A DNA stretch of 64,000 nucleotides from Pseudomonas cannabina (GCF_900100365.1 NZ_FNKU01000001.1:1922001-1986000); one strand, 5' to 3'. Positions 9,751 through 17,201 are shown, counted from the stretch's first letter. A program made the numbers and translations. Notes: generated by a model not told the origin, from the letters alone.

Positions 9751-10815
9751 ATGGTCAAGACTTACAGCTACGCAGCCCAGTCCGCCAAGGACGTACTGAG
9801 GCCTTATCAGTTCGAGCGACGCGCCCCCGGCGCTGACGATGTGCAGATCGATATTCTTTATTGCGGCGTTTGCCACTCCGATCTGCATACGGCACGCAAT
9901 GAATGGCACAACACGTTGTACCCGTCCGTCCCGGGCCACGAAATCGTCGGCCGCGTGACCGCTGTCGGTGCCAGCGTCAAGACCTTCAAAGTGGGCGACC
10001 TCGCCGGGGTCGGCTGCATGGTCGACAGTTGCCAGCACTGTGCGTCCTGCGCCGAAGGTGAAGAACAGTATTGCGAGAGCGGTTTTACCGGCACTTACAA
10101 TGGCCCGGTATTCGGTGGCGAAAACACGTTCGGTGGCTATTCCGACACCATCGTGGTCAAGGAAAAGTTCGTTTTGCGCATCTCTCACGATGCCAATCTG
10201 GCCGCCGTAGCGCCGCTGCTGTGCGCGGGCATCACCACCTATTCGCCGCTGCGCCACTGGAAAGTCGGCCCCGGCAAGAAAGTGGGGATTGTCGGCCTCG
10301 GTGGGCTGGGCCACATGGGCGTCAAGATCGCCCACGCCATGGGCGCGCATGTGGTGCTGTTCACCACCTCGCCTGACAAACGCGAAGACGGCCTGCGTCT
10401 GGGCGCAGATGAAGTGGTGGTGTCGAAGGACCCGGCACAAATGGCCGCGCAGGCCAACAGCCTGGACTTCATCCTCAACACCGTAGCGGCACCCCACGAC
10501 CTCGATGCCTTTCTGGCGCTGCTCAAGCGCGACGGCACCATGACGCTGGTCGGTGCCCCGGCAGAGCCGCACCCGTCTCCGACCGTCTTCAATCTGATTT
10601 TCAAGCGTCGCAGCCTGGCCGGGTCGCTGATCGGCGGCATCCAGGAAACTCAGGAAATGCTCGATTTCTGTGCCGAGCACGGCATCGTGTCCGACATTGA
10701 AGTGATTGCCATGCAGGACATCAACGAAGCCTATGAGCGGATGCTGAAAGGTGACGTCAAATACCGCTTCGTCATCGATATGGCCAGCCTCAAGCAGGAA
10801 GCTTCAGCGGCCTGA
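9751..10815 (+). CDS. Zinc-dependent alcohol dehydrogenase (YahK/CAD family)
   Basis: NADP-preferring aldehyde reductase / alcohol dehydrogenase of the cinnamyl-alcohol-dehydrogenase-like branch, 354 aa. Catalytic zinc ligands are in CGVCHSD (C41) and GHE (H63, E64). The structural zinc is held by Cys94, 97, 100 and 108 in the DSCQHCASCAEGEEQYC stretch. The Rossmann motif is GLGGLGHMG. The ATG at 9751 follows AAGGAGACACCC; an upstream in-frame codon has no comparable site. Substrate unknown. Confidence 0.9.
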   Translation: MVKTYSYAAQSAKDVLRPYQFERRAPGADDVQIDILYCGVCHSDLHTARNEWHNTLYPSVPGHEIVGRVTAVGASVKTFKVGDLAGVGCMVDSCQHCASCAEGEEQYCESGFTGTYNGPVFGGENTFGGYSDTIVVKEKFVLRISHDANLAAVAPLLCAGITTYSPLRHWKVGPGKKVGIVGLGGLGHMGVKIAHAMGAHVVLFTTSPDKREDGLRLGADEVVVSKDPAQMAAQANSLDFILNTVAAPHDLDAFLALLKRDGTMTLVGAPAEPHPSPTVFNLIFKRRSLAGSLIGGIQETQEMLDFCAEHGIVSDIEVIAMQDINEAYERMLKGDVKYRFVIDMASLKQEASAA

Positions 10816-11134
10816 GTTCGTCAAGAACGCTTGAGAAAAACGTTGCCAGGGACGGCAACCTTGAAAAAAACCTTCCGTACGTCGCAACAGAGGAACTGAA
10901 ACCCTGCATTTGGCCACTGACGCTCCATACTTCATCCATAAGCTGACGATTGCGCTGATCGACCGCAGGTCACAGGCGCTCTTGGCCCTGCTGACGTACC
11001 ATCGGGCCTGAAGCTCGACAAAAATGAACTTTTTATTACAAATCAATGACTACAGCTGACTGCCCTTGGGTCTCAAGTTCACGAAGTCCTTGCAGATATT
11101 GATGGCAACGGACGTTTTAACAGGTGAACGAACT
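10816..11134. other. Gene-free stretch upstream of Nudix gene
   Basis: About 320 bp with no convincing coding frame. Its only clear content is the hrp-box-like sequence at 10892-10920, about 215 bp before the Nudix start, leaving a long leader of unknown role. Confidence 0.6.
10892..10920 (+). promoter_or_regulatory. Candidate HrpL-dependent promoter (hrp box)
   Basis: GGAACT at 10892-10897, 16 bases, then CCACTGA at 10914-10920. The known hrp box is GGAACC-N15/16-CCACNNA; this copy differs only in the final base of the -35 element. It points towards the Nudix gene at 11135. From memory, published HrpL regulons of P. syringae include a MutT/Nudix gene, which fits, but I could not check this. 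Confidence 0.6.
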
Positions 11135-11497
11135 ATGAAACAACGAGCGACAGTCATCTGCAAACGTGACGGCCAAATCCTCTACGTGCGCAAACCGAAG
11201 TCCAGGTGGGCATTGCCTGGCGGCAAGATCGAGTCTGGCGAAACGCCTGCCCAAGCCGCAATGCGCGAGCTGAGCGAAGAAACAGGGCTGGAAAACCTTG
11301 ATCTCTCGTACCTTGCTGTCTACGAGAAAGATCAGGTGACTCACTATGTCTTCGTGACGCAGGTGCCCAGCTCCATCGAAGCATCGCCGCAGAATGAGAT
11401 CTCCGCCTGCAAGTGGCTCGCGCCGAAGAACCTCGGTGATCTGAAAGCCAGCAAGGCAACCAAAACCATCGTCAAGTCACACGCCCGACAGGCCTGA
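11135..11497 (+). CDS. Nudix hydrolase
   Basis: 120 aa pyrophosphohydrolase of the MutT/Nudix fold, hydrolysing a nucleoside diphosphate linked to another moiety (substrate unknown). The Nudix box G-x5-E-x7-REL-x-EE-x-G-L is complete at about residues 30-52 (GKIESGETPAQAAMRELSEE then TGL). I chose the ATG at 11135 because the conserved N-terminal strand begins there; an earlier in-frame ATG (11102) would add 11 residues. A hrp-box-like promoter lies upstream, so it may be virulence-regulated. No N-terminal type III signal is obvious, so secretion is not implied. Confidence 0.88.
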   Translation: MKQRATVICKRDGQILYVRKPKSRWALPGGKIESGETPAQAAMRELSEETGLENLDLSYLAVYEKDQVTHYVFVTQVPSSIEASPQNEISACKWLAPKNLGDLKASKATKTIVKSHARQA

Positions 11498-11620
11498 CTT
11501 GTTCAGAAACACGCGCTCACTCAAGGGATTATCTGAACGATTGGATTGAACCGTATGGCCTCAAGCTGTTCCTAGACGGCAAGACGGTTATTACATTCAT
11601 CCCCGTCTCAGGAGAACCCC

Positions 11621-12682
11621 ATGACTCAGACCGCCCTGGTTGTTGGCGCAAGTGGCATTGTCGGCAGCGCGATCACACAATTGTTGCTGGAAAACAATTG
11701 GCAAGTCGCCGCCCTCTCCCGTAACCCGTCTACCGTGCCCGGCGTGATTCCGGTGGCTGCGGATCTTCAGGACCCGGCGTCGGTGAATGCGGCGCTGGCT
11801 GACCTGAAACCCACCCATGTGTTCATTACCACCTGGTCACGTCAGGCTACCGAAGCCGAGAATATTCGCGTCAACTCGGCGATGGTGCGTCACGTACTGG
11901 ACGCCGTGCGACCTGCCGGAAGCGTGCAGCACGTGGCACTGGTCACCGGCCTCAAGCATTACCTCGGCCCATTCGAGGCCTATGGCAAAGGCACATTGCC
12001 GCAAACGCCGTTCCGCGAAAACCAGCCACGCCTGGACATTGAAAACTTCTATTACGCGCAGGAAGATGAAGTCTTCGCCGCTGCGCAGAAAGACGGCTTC
12101 ACCTGGAGTGTGCATCGCCCGCATACCGTGACCGGTGTCGCGGTTGGCAATGCGATGAACATGGCGACCACATTGGCCGTCTATGCGTCGATCTGCAAAG
12201 CCACCGGCCGACCTTTTGTGTTCCCCGGCTCACGTGTGCAGTGGGACAGCCTGACGGACATGACCGATGCGCGTCAGTTGGCCAAACAGCAGCTGTGGGC
12301 GGCCACCACTCCGGCGGCGGCCAATCAGGCCTTCAATATCACTAACGGTGATGTGTTCCGCTGGAGCTGGATGTGGGGTCAGATCGCCAAGTTTTTCGAT
12401 CTGCAGCCGGCAGCGTTTCCGGACCGGCCGGCGCTGCTGGAAACGCAGATGGCCAATGATCAGGCGGCGTGGACTGAGATTGTCAGCAAGCATCAGCTCA
12501 AGGAAGCGGACATCAGCCGTTTGATTTCACCGTGGCACACTGATGCTGATTTGGGTCGTCCGATTGAAGTGGTCACGGATATGTCGAAAAGCCGCAAGTT
12601 GGGCTTTACGGCATTCGAGGCGAGCGATAATGCGTTTTTCAATGTGTTTGAGAAGTTGCGTCGGGATCGTTTGATTCCTTGA
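11621..12682 (+). CDS. PRISE-like SDR (progesterone 5-beta-reductase/iridoid synthase-type) NAD(P)H reductase
   Basis: 353 aa extended short-chain dehydrogenase. The dinucleotide motif GASGIVG is at residues 9-15. The PRISE hallmarks VTGLKHYLGPFE and NFYYAQEDEVF (with the catalytic Tyr) are both present. Family members reduce activated enones such as enals or beta-ketosteroids. A strong GGAG ribosome-binding site (CAGGAGAACCCC) precedes the ATG. It is monocistronic; the physiological substrate is unknown. Confidence 0.85.
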   Translation: MTQTALVVGASGIVGSAITQLLLENNWQVAALSRNPSTVPGVIPVAADLQDPASVNAALADLKPTHVFITTWSRQATEAENIRVNSAMVRHVLDAVRPAGSVQHVALVTGLKHYLGPFEAYGKGTLPQTPFRENQPRLDIENFYYAQEDEVFAAAQKDGFTWSVHRPHTVTGVAVGNAMNMATTLAVYASICKATGRPFVFPGSRVQWDSLTDMTDARQLAKQQLWAATTPAAANQAFNITNGDVFRWSWMWGQIAKFFDLQPAAFPDRPALLETQMANDQAAWTEIVSKHQLKEADISRLISPWHTDADLGRPIEVVTDMSKSRKLGFTAFEASDNAFFNVFEKLRRDRLIP

Positions 12683-12687
12683 GGGGT

Positions 12688-12982
12688 GTGACGCTCCGCG
12701 TGACACAGCGGTTCTGCGGTGTCAGTGATGTTTGTTTGTGGCCCAGGTCACCTTTGCGCCCTTACGGCGCCCTACTTTGAGGGACCAAAGTAGGCAAAGT
12801 CCCAGCTCCGTTTCCGGCCCGACTTCGTCGGGTTCCTTCGCCCTGTCACTGATCCGGCGGCCGCCGCAACGGGCCATCCTTGGCCCGGATGCGGCTTGCT
12901 CGGCGTCCTGCCTCGCATCCCCCGGATCAGCGCCAGGACTCAGCCATCACTTACGTCGCACTCTGCGTTGTCAGTGCCATCG
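12688..12982. repeat. 295-bp interspersed direct repeat, copy A
   Basis: Nearly identical, without length difference, to 13076-13370 (offset 388 bp). It contains internal palindromes such as CTACTTTGAGGGACCAAAGTAG and GCCCGACTTCGTCGGG. It begins about 6 bases after the reductase stop codon. Open frames across it appear to be chance frames of the repeat. No transposase is encoded, so it looks like a non-autonomous or REP-like element. Confidence 0.8.
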
Positions 12983-13075
12983 TGGTTGAAAAGCACATCA
13001 AAAGCATTTCGGTGGCAACTGCGTGGTGGCAAAACATGCACTATCGTGCCGATGCTCCGCGTCGGCATGCCTTTC

Positions 13076-13370
13076 GTGACGCTCCGTGTCACACGGCGAT
13101 TCTGCGGTGTCAGTGATATTTGTTTCTGACTCAGGTCATCTTTGCGCCCTTACGGCGCCCTACTTTGAGGGACCAAAGTAGGCAAAGTTCCAGCTCCGTT
13201 TCCGGCCCGACTTCGTCGGGTTCCTCCGCCCTGACACTGATCCGGCGGCCGCCGCAACGGGCCATCCTTGGCCCGAATGCGGCTTGCTCGTCGTCCTGCC
13301 TCGCATCCCCCGGATCAGCGCCAAGACTCAGCCGTCACTTACGTCGCACTCTGCGTTGCCAGTGCCATCG
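13076..13370. repeat. 295-bp interspersed direct repeat, copy B
   Basis: Second copy of the element at 12688-12982. The about 93-bp spacer between copies includes a further short palindromic motif (ATGCTCCGCGTCGGCAT) that resembles the GACGCTCCGCGT core inside the repeats. Together the two copies fill most of an 879-bp gene-free interval before the tRNA. Confidence 0.8.
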
Positions 13371-13500
13371 CGACAAAAAAGCGCTTTTATCTATGTGCCG
13401 TGATTACGGGCACAGCATAACGTTGTACCGCGACGGCTATGTGACGCCGAGCGTCGCGGGATGCGTAGCAATGCAGGGTATCGGTACGAAAGTCGCCAAC

Positions 13501-13534
13501 AAAAAAGGGCCAACCTTTCGGTTGACCCTTTTTG
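13501..13534 (-). terminator. Terminator downstream of tRNA-Val copy 1
   Basis: A stem with arms GGGCCAACC / GGTTGACCC (one mismatch), TTTC loop, flanked by A and T runs on both sides. It lies just past the tRNA 3' end on the minus strand. Confidence 0.7.
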
Positions 13535-13561
13535 TTACCGCCCAGCAGAGCGGATTTTGTT

Positions 13562-13638
13562 TGGTAGGCGCGATTGGACTCGAACCAACGACCCCCACCA
13601 TGTCAAGGTGGTGCTCTAACCAACTGAGCTACGTGCCT
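13562..13638 (-). tRNA. tRNA-Val (anticodon GAC), copy 1
   Basis: 77 nt including an encoded CCA end. Read on the minus strand it starts AGGCACGTAGCTCAG, has anticodon stem CCACC/GGTGG around loop TTGACAT (anticodon GAC) and T-arm GTTGG/CCAAT with loop TTCGAGT. The acceptor stem AGGCACG/CGCGCCT has an A-C mismatch at pair 5-68, present in both copies. Confidence 0.95.
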
Positions 13639-14081
13639 GCTGTGGGTCGGCATTCTACGGATATTCGATTACCTGTCAAATGCTTTTTTGCAGTAACTCT
13701 CTGAATACGCGAATTTTTTAGGCTCGACGTCAGAACTCTGCCTTGATCAGGCGGCGTCAGAAATCTCGTTGGTCCTTTCCGTACGCAAATCAAGCGACGC
13801 CCTGCGCACCCAGCTTTACGATGAGAATCTTACAAAACCCCAACCTAGCAAATTTACTAGTGTACTGTTTTCGAAAAAACCAGCTACTGACGAACGGAAA
13901 ATTCAAATTTTATCAATAACTTAGTTTGTAGGTCATGGGTAAATAATTTCGCAAACAGTACACTAGTATCACTCATCGCCATGCAGTTCTAACCTGACTT
14001 ACATACAAACACCTCGAACGTCCAACGCAGATATTTATGTTCGAGCACATTTATATTTAACAAACCACTCAGTTAAGCCAT
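13639..14081. other. Low-GC spacer between tRNA-Val copy 1 and the ubiquitin-like gene
   Basis: About 440 bp, visibly AT-richer than the surrounding chromosome. No coding frame is convincing. It holds the 21-bp inverted repeat pair at 13856-13967, then an AT-rich run containing a TATATT box at 14052-14057, 25 bases before the ubiquitin-like ATG. No clear -35 box, hrp box or Shine-Dalgarno sequence was seen. Confidence 0.6.
13856..13967. repeat. 21-bp inverted repeat pair bounding 70 bp
   Basis: The left arm at 13856-13876 and the right arm at 13947-13967 are inverted copies with one mismatch in 21 (core ACTAGTGTACTGTTT). The enclosed 70 bp is AT-rich. It could be a miniature terminal-inverted-repeat element, a recombination site or a paired operator. 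It lies 115 bp upstream of the ubiquitin-like gene inside the low-GC insert. Confidence 0.8.
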
Positions 14082-14303
14082 ATGATAATTCACATACAAC
14101 AATTCATAGGCGGAAAATTTCCGCTCGAAGTAGAAAACAGCGACACGATCGATAACGTGAAAGCCAGGATACAGGACGAGAAGGGTTTTTTGCCTGATAA
14201 CCAACGACTTATATTTGCAGGTAAGCAGCTGGAAGATGGACGAACGCTGGCTGATTACAACATCCAGATCGGAAGTACGCTGCAGTTGGTTTTTAAACTC
14301 TGA
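14082..14303 (+). CDS. Ubiquitin-like protein, eukaryote-type, lacking the C-terminal Arg-Gly-Gly
   Basis: 73 aa that align without gaps to residues 1-73 of eukaryotic ubiquitin; I count 48 identities (about 66%). Residues 41-56 and 58-62 are identical, including the surface Ile44 and Lys48; Lys27 and Val70 are kept. Lys6, 11, 29, 33 and 63 are changed (Q, G, R, E, I), Leu8 is Phe. The chain ends at Leu73 with TGA, so the Arg-Gly-Gly needed for E1 activation and conjugation is absent. GC is about 43% by my count and 5 of 9 Ile codons are ATA, rare in pseudomonads, which suggests horizontal transfer. No E1, E2, E3, protease or type III signal is evident nearby. It might act by binding ubiquitin-recognising host proteins; that is inference. 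Weak ribosome-binding site. Confidence 0.93.
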   Translation: MIIHIQQFIGGKFPLEVENSDTIDNVKARIQDEKGFLPDNQRLIFAGKQLEDGRTLADYNIQIGSTLQLVFKL

Positions 14304-14396
14304 GTTGGCCCCCTGTAAAGCTCATGTATTGAGCTATAGGGTGGGAGTTTATACGCCTTCGCGCCGGAGAAATCAGGCCTTGAAAAAACACGTCAA

Positions 14397-14431
14397 CAAA
14401 AAAGGGCCAACCTTTCGGTTAGCCCTTTTTT
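14397..14431 (-). terminator. Terminator downstream of tRNA-Val copy 2
   Basis: Hairpin with A-rich left flank, TTTC loop and T-tract, in the same relative position as the copy 1 terminator. On the plus strand it could also end the ubiquitin-like transcript. Confidence 0.7.
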
Positions 14432-14457
14432 CACCGCCCAGCAGAGCGGATTTTGTC

Positions 14458-14534
14458 TGGTAGGCGCGATTGGACTCGAACCAACGACCCCCACCATGTC
14501 AAGGTGGTGCTCTAACCAACTGAGCTACGTGCCT
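14458..14534 (-). tRNA. tRNA-Val (anticodon GAC), copy 2
   Basis: 77 nt, identical over the mature sequence to the copy at 13562-13638, including the encoded CCA and the A5-C68 acceptor-stem mismatch. The 5' flank (GGGTCGGCATTTTACGG) differs from copy 1 by a few bases. Confidence 0.95.
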
Positions 14535-14716
14535 GCTGTGGGTCGGCATTTTACGGACATCCAACTGCCTGTCAATCTGTTTTTATCCTAAGCCCATGAA
14601 TTACAGTCCTTTTTGTTAAAAGGCAGGTCAGTGCTGTTTTCGTGTGTGGCTGGCAGAGGCTTAGTATCTCGGGTACGATCAGCGCCATCGTCAAGAATAT
14701 TAAACGGAGTCTCAGG

Positions 14717-16000
14717 ATGGCGAACACGCCCTACCCGCAGTCCTATTACGCTGCCTCGGCCAATCCCGCGCCAGAACGGCCCGCTTTGCAGGGCGAGGTC
14801 GAGACGGACGTGTGCATCATTGGCGCTGGCTACACGGGTTTGTCCAGCGCGCTGTTCCTGCTGGAGAACGGATTCCGGGTCACGGTGCTGGAAGCCGCCA
14901 AAGTCGGCTTTGGCGCCTCGGGGCGTAATGGCGGGCAGATCGTCAACAGTTACAGCCGTGACATCGACGTGATCGAGCGCACGGTCGGCCCGCGTCAGGC
15001 GCAGCTGCTGGGGCAGATGGCATTTGAAGGTGCGGCCATCATTCGTGATCGGGTTTCCCGTTATGGCATTCAGTGCGACCTGAAGGACTGTGGCGTGTTT
15101 GCTGCGCTGACCAGCAAACAGCTGGCGCATCTGGAAGCGCAGCAGCGCCTCTGGGAGCGTTACGGCCACAGCAAGCTGGAGCTGATGGACAAACGCCGCA
15201 TCAATGAGGTGGTGGCCTGCGATCAATACATCGGCGGTTTGCTGGACATGACCGGTGGCCACATCCACCCCCTCAATCTGGCGCTGGGCGAAGCGGCTGC
15301 CGTCGAGACACTGGGCGGCACGATCTACGAGCAATCTGCAGCGATCCGCATCGAGCGCGGCGCCAACCCGGTGGTCCATACCGCACAGGGCAAGGTCCGG
15401 GCGAAGTTCATCATTGTGGCGGGCAATGCCTACCTTGGTAATCTGGTCCCGGAGCTGGCGGCGAAATCGATGCCATGCGGTACTCAGGTGATCACCACTG
15501 AACCGTTGAGCGATGAGCTGGCGAAAACCCTTTTGCCGCAGGATTACTGCGTCGAAGACTGCAATTACCTGCTGGATTACTACCGCCTCAGCGCCGACAA
15601 GCGCCTGATCTTCGGCGGTGGTGTGGTCTATGGCGCAAGAGACCCGGCCAACATCGAGGCGATCATTCGACCGAAGATGCTCAAGGCGTTCCCGCAGCTC
15701 AAGAACGTGAAGATCGACTATGCATGGACCGGCAATTTCCTGCTGACCCTGTCGCGCCTGCCGCAGGTCGGACGGCTCGGCGAGAACATTTATTATTCAC
15801 AGGGCTGCAGCGGCCACGGCGTCACCTACACGCACCTGGCCGGCAAGGTGCTGGCCGAAGCATTGCGCGGCCAGGCCGAGCGTTTCGATGCGTTCGCTGA
15901 CCTGCCGCACTATCCGTTCCCTGGCGGCCAGATGCTGCGCACGCCGCTGACTGCGCTGGGCGCCTGGTATTACAGCCTGCGGGATAAACTGGGTTTCTGA
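14717..16000 (+). CDS. FAD-dependent amine oxidase (PuuB/DAO family)
   Basis: 427 aa flavoprotein of the D-amino-acid/glycine oxidase superfamily, closest in motif to gamma-glutamylputrescine oxidoreductases. The N-terminal dinucleotide motif IIGAGYTGLSSALFLLENG begins near residue 35, followed by GASGRNGGQIVNSY, a PuuB-type flavin-contact block. The C-terminal FAD motif is NIYYSQGCSGHGVTYTHLAG. The ATG at 14717 is preceded by GGAGTCTCAGG. Oxidation of a polyamine conjugate or N-methyl amino acid is likely; the exact substrate is unknown. A hairpin terminator follows. Confidence 0.85.
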   Translation: MANTPYPQSYYAASANPAPERPALQGEVETDVCIIGAGYTGLSSALFLLENGFRVTVLEAAKVGFGASGRNGGQIVNSYSRDIDVIERTVGPRQAQLLGQMAFEGAAIIRDRVSRYGIQCDLKDCGVFAALTSKQLAHLEAQQRLWERYGHSKLELMDKRRINEVVACDQYIGGLLDMTGGHIHPLNLALGEAAAVETLGGTIYEQSAAIRIERGANPVVHTAQGKVRAKFIIVAGNAYLGNLVPELAAKSMPCGTQVITTEPLSDELAKTLLPQDYCVEDCNYLLDYYRLSADKRLIFGGGVVYGARDPANIEAIIRPKMLKAFPQLKNVKIDYAWTGNFLLTLSRLPQVGRLGENIYYSQGCSGHGVTYTHLAGKVLAEALRGQAERFDAFADLPHYPFPGGQMLRTPLTALGAWYYSLRDKLGF

Positions 16001-16009
16001 TCAACCTCA

Positions 16010-16036
16010 TAACGGCACCTTCTCGGTGCCGTTTTT
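16010..16036 (+). terminator. Rho-independent terminator after amine oxidase
   Basis: Stem AACGGCACC / GGTGCCGTT with loop TTCTC, followed by a T-run. Confidence 0.85.
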
Positions 16037-16054
16037 GTCAACGCTGCGTAGATT

Positions 16055-16756
16055 TCATTTAACGCCGCGTGCCAGGGTTTTCCTGGCTTCGCCTGCCGCC
16101 TGTTCCTGACCAGCCTTCGCCAGCGCATCAGCCGCCTGTGACCAGCGCTGCTGATCGACGTTGGCGGGCAGCTGGCGAGGTGACTGAACCAGTACCGCCC
16201 AACTGCCAGCGCCTTTCCAGGCAGAGGTAAAGCTGCTGAAGCTCATCGAATAGCGGCGGTCCATCCCGACGTTGAGCAATACCGTTTCTTTAACCCGGTT
16301 GTAACCGATCAACACGGCGTAACGCGACCCTTTCCAGAATGCGGAGCCTTGGGCAAGACGCAACATCACCGGATAACCGGCCGAGACCTGAGCCAGCAAG
16401 TCCTGCAATTCGCCATCGAGCGGATAGACCATGAAGCCATATTCGCGTGCAACTTTCGGCAGGTTCTGCTCCAGGCGATCTTCTGCACCCGGCAGTTGCA
16501 GCGGCTTGTCGAGCAAGCCAGGCGTGGTCTGCACCTGCTGATTGGCCAGCATGCTTGCCAGCACCATTGGGCCGCTTTGATAGGCATTACCCCGGAAGAA
16601 CGGCACAGAGGTCAATTCGACCCGATCCGGAAGACGCTTGATGCCGGGCGTGACCATTGAAGTGCAACCGGCCAGACCAAGAACCAGCGCACCGGCAAGC
16701 CAGCAGCGTTTGAAGAGGTTGGAACTGGAAAAGACAGACAACGACAGCATGCTCAC
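16055..16756 (-). CDS. Lipoprotein with inactive C39-like peptidase domain
   Basis: 233 aa. Positive N-terminus, hydrophobic stretch and lipobox LAGC with lipidated Cys near residue 31, so membrane-anchored in the envelope. Residues about 50-170 match the papain-like C39-type fold, but the expected Q-C-G-P active site reads YQSGP with Ser61 in place of Cys, and the usual His block reads GSRYAVLIGY without a His. It is therefore probably a pseudo-peptidase or binding protein. The C-terminal about 40 residues are helical and TPR-like. Monocistronic. Confidence 0.75.
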   Translation of the reverse strand: MSMLSLSVFSSSNLFKRCWLAGALVLGLAGCTSMVTPGIKRLPDRVELTSVPFFRGNAYQSGPMVLASMLANQQVQTTPGLLDKPLQLPGAEDRLEQNLPKVAREYGFMVYPLDGELQDLLAQVSAGYPVMLRLAQGSAFWKGSRYAVLIGYNRVKETVLLNVGMDRRYSMSFSSFTSAWKGAGSWAVLVQSPRQLPANVDQQRWSQAADALAKAGQEQAAGEARKTLARGVK

Positions 16757-16971
16757 TCACTTGAACTGATGTCGGGCAACCCGCGACCCGATCCGGGCGT
16801 TGATCATAGAGCTGTCCGGCGTTCCGGTATAGCGTTGTTCAGCCGCCCGTTCGGCGGAAAACGAGCCAATCAGTCATAGCCCGATGCCATTGGTCAATTA
16901 AACCGAAACATGGCCCGTACTAGACTGTCAGTGATCAAGACCGTTACAAAAAGCAGGATGGGGAGGCACTT

Positions 16972-17154
16972 ATGAGCCTGGAACTGACAATCGTGATGCT
17001 GACCGCTTCGTGGCTCGCCGTGTCGAGCGCCATGCTGTGGGGGGTCATGCGCGTTTCGCGGCGCCGCCATCCTCCGCGCAGCATCGAGCCCATTGCGGTG
17101 CAGAAGCCGGACCTGGAAAAGCCGGTCAACGGGCAACCTGCGGTAATCGGCTGA
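16972..17154 (+). CDS. Small single-pass membrane protein
   Basis: 60 aa. One hydrophobic segment at residues about 4-26 is followed by a basic cluster (RVSRRRH), predicting an N-out, C-in topology. The ribosome-binding site GGGAGGCAC precedes the ATG by a good distance. No known domain. It converges on the terC gene, with a shared bidirectional terminator between them. Confidence 0.65.
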   Translation: MSLELTIVMLTASWLAVSSAMLWGVMRVSRRRHPPRSIEPIAVQKPDLEKPVNGQPAVIG

Positions 17155-17201
17155 GCCACGTACGCCTGTTTCCATGCATGTGCACGATGCATTGAATGCA
17201 A

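Larger units (their letters stand above)
13494..13688 (-). repeat. tRNA-Val module, copy 1 (terminator + tRNA + 5' flank)
   Basis: About 195 bp repeated at 14390-14584 with a constant 896-bp offset. Conservation extends beyond the tRNA into the transcription terminator on one side and the GCTGTGGGTCGGCATT flank on the other, with diverging bases towards the edges. This is a segmental duplication rather than two independent genes. Confidence 0.8.
14390..14584 (-). repeat. tRNA-Val module, copy 2
   Basis: Partner of the module at 13494-13688. The two copies bracket the segment carrying the ubiquitin-like gene. The terminator stem here is GGGCCAACC / GGTTAGCCC, slightly diverged from copy 1. 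Confidence 0.8.

Noticed and set aside
9565-10680. 371-codon minus-strand frame opposite the alcohol dehydrogenase
   Set aside because: Composition (His/Gln/Asp-rich) is typical of antisense frames; no motif.
12732-13704. Open frames encoding RPTLRDQSRQS-type peptides across the direct repeats
   Set aside because: Both copies of the non-coding repeat give the same peptide, and the second runs through the antisense of a tRNA; treated as chance frames.
13639-14081. hrp box upstream of the ubiquitin-like gene
   Set aside because: Looked for GGAACC/T with a downstream CCAC on the plus strand and found none, so HrpL control is not supported.
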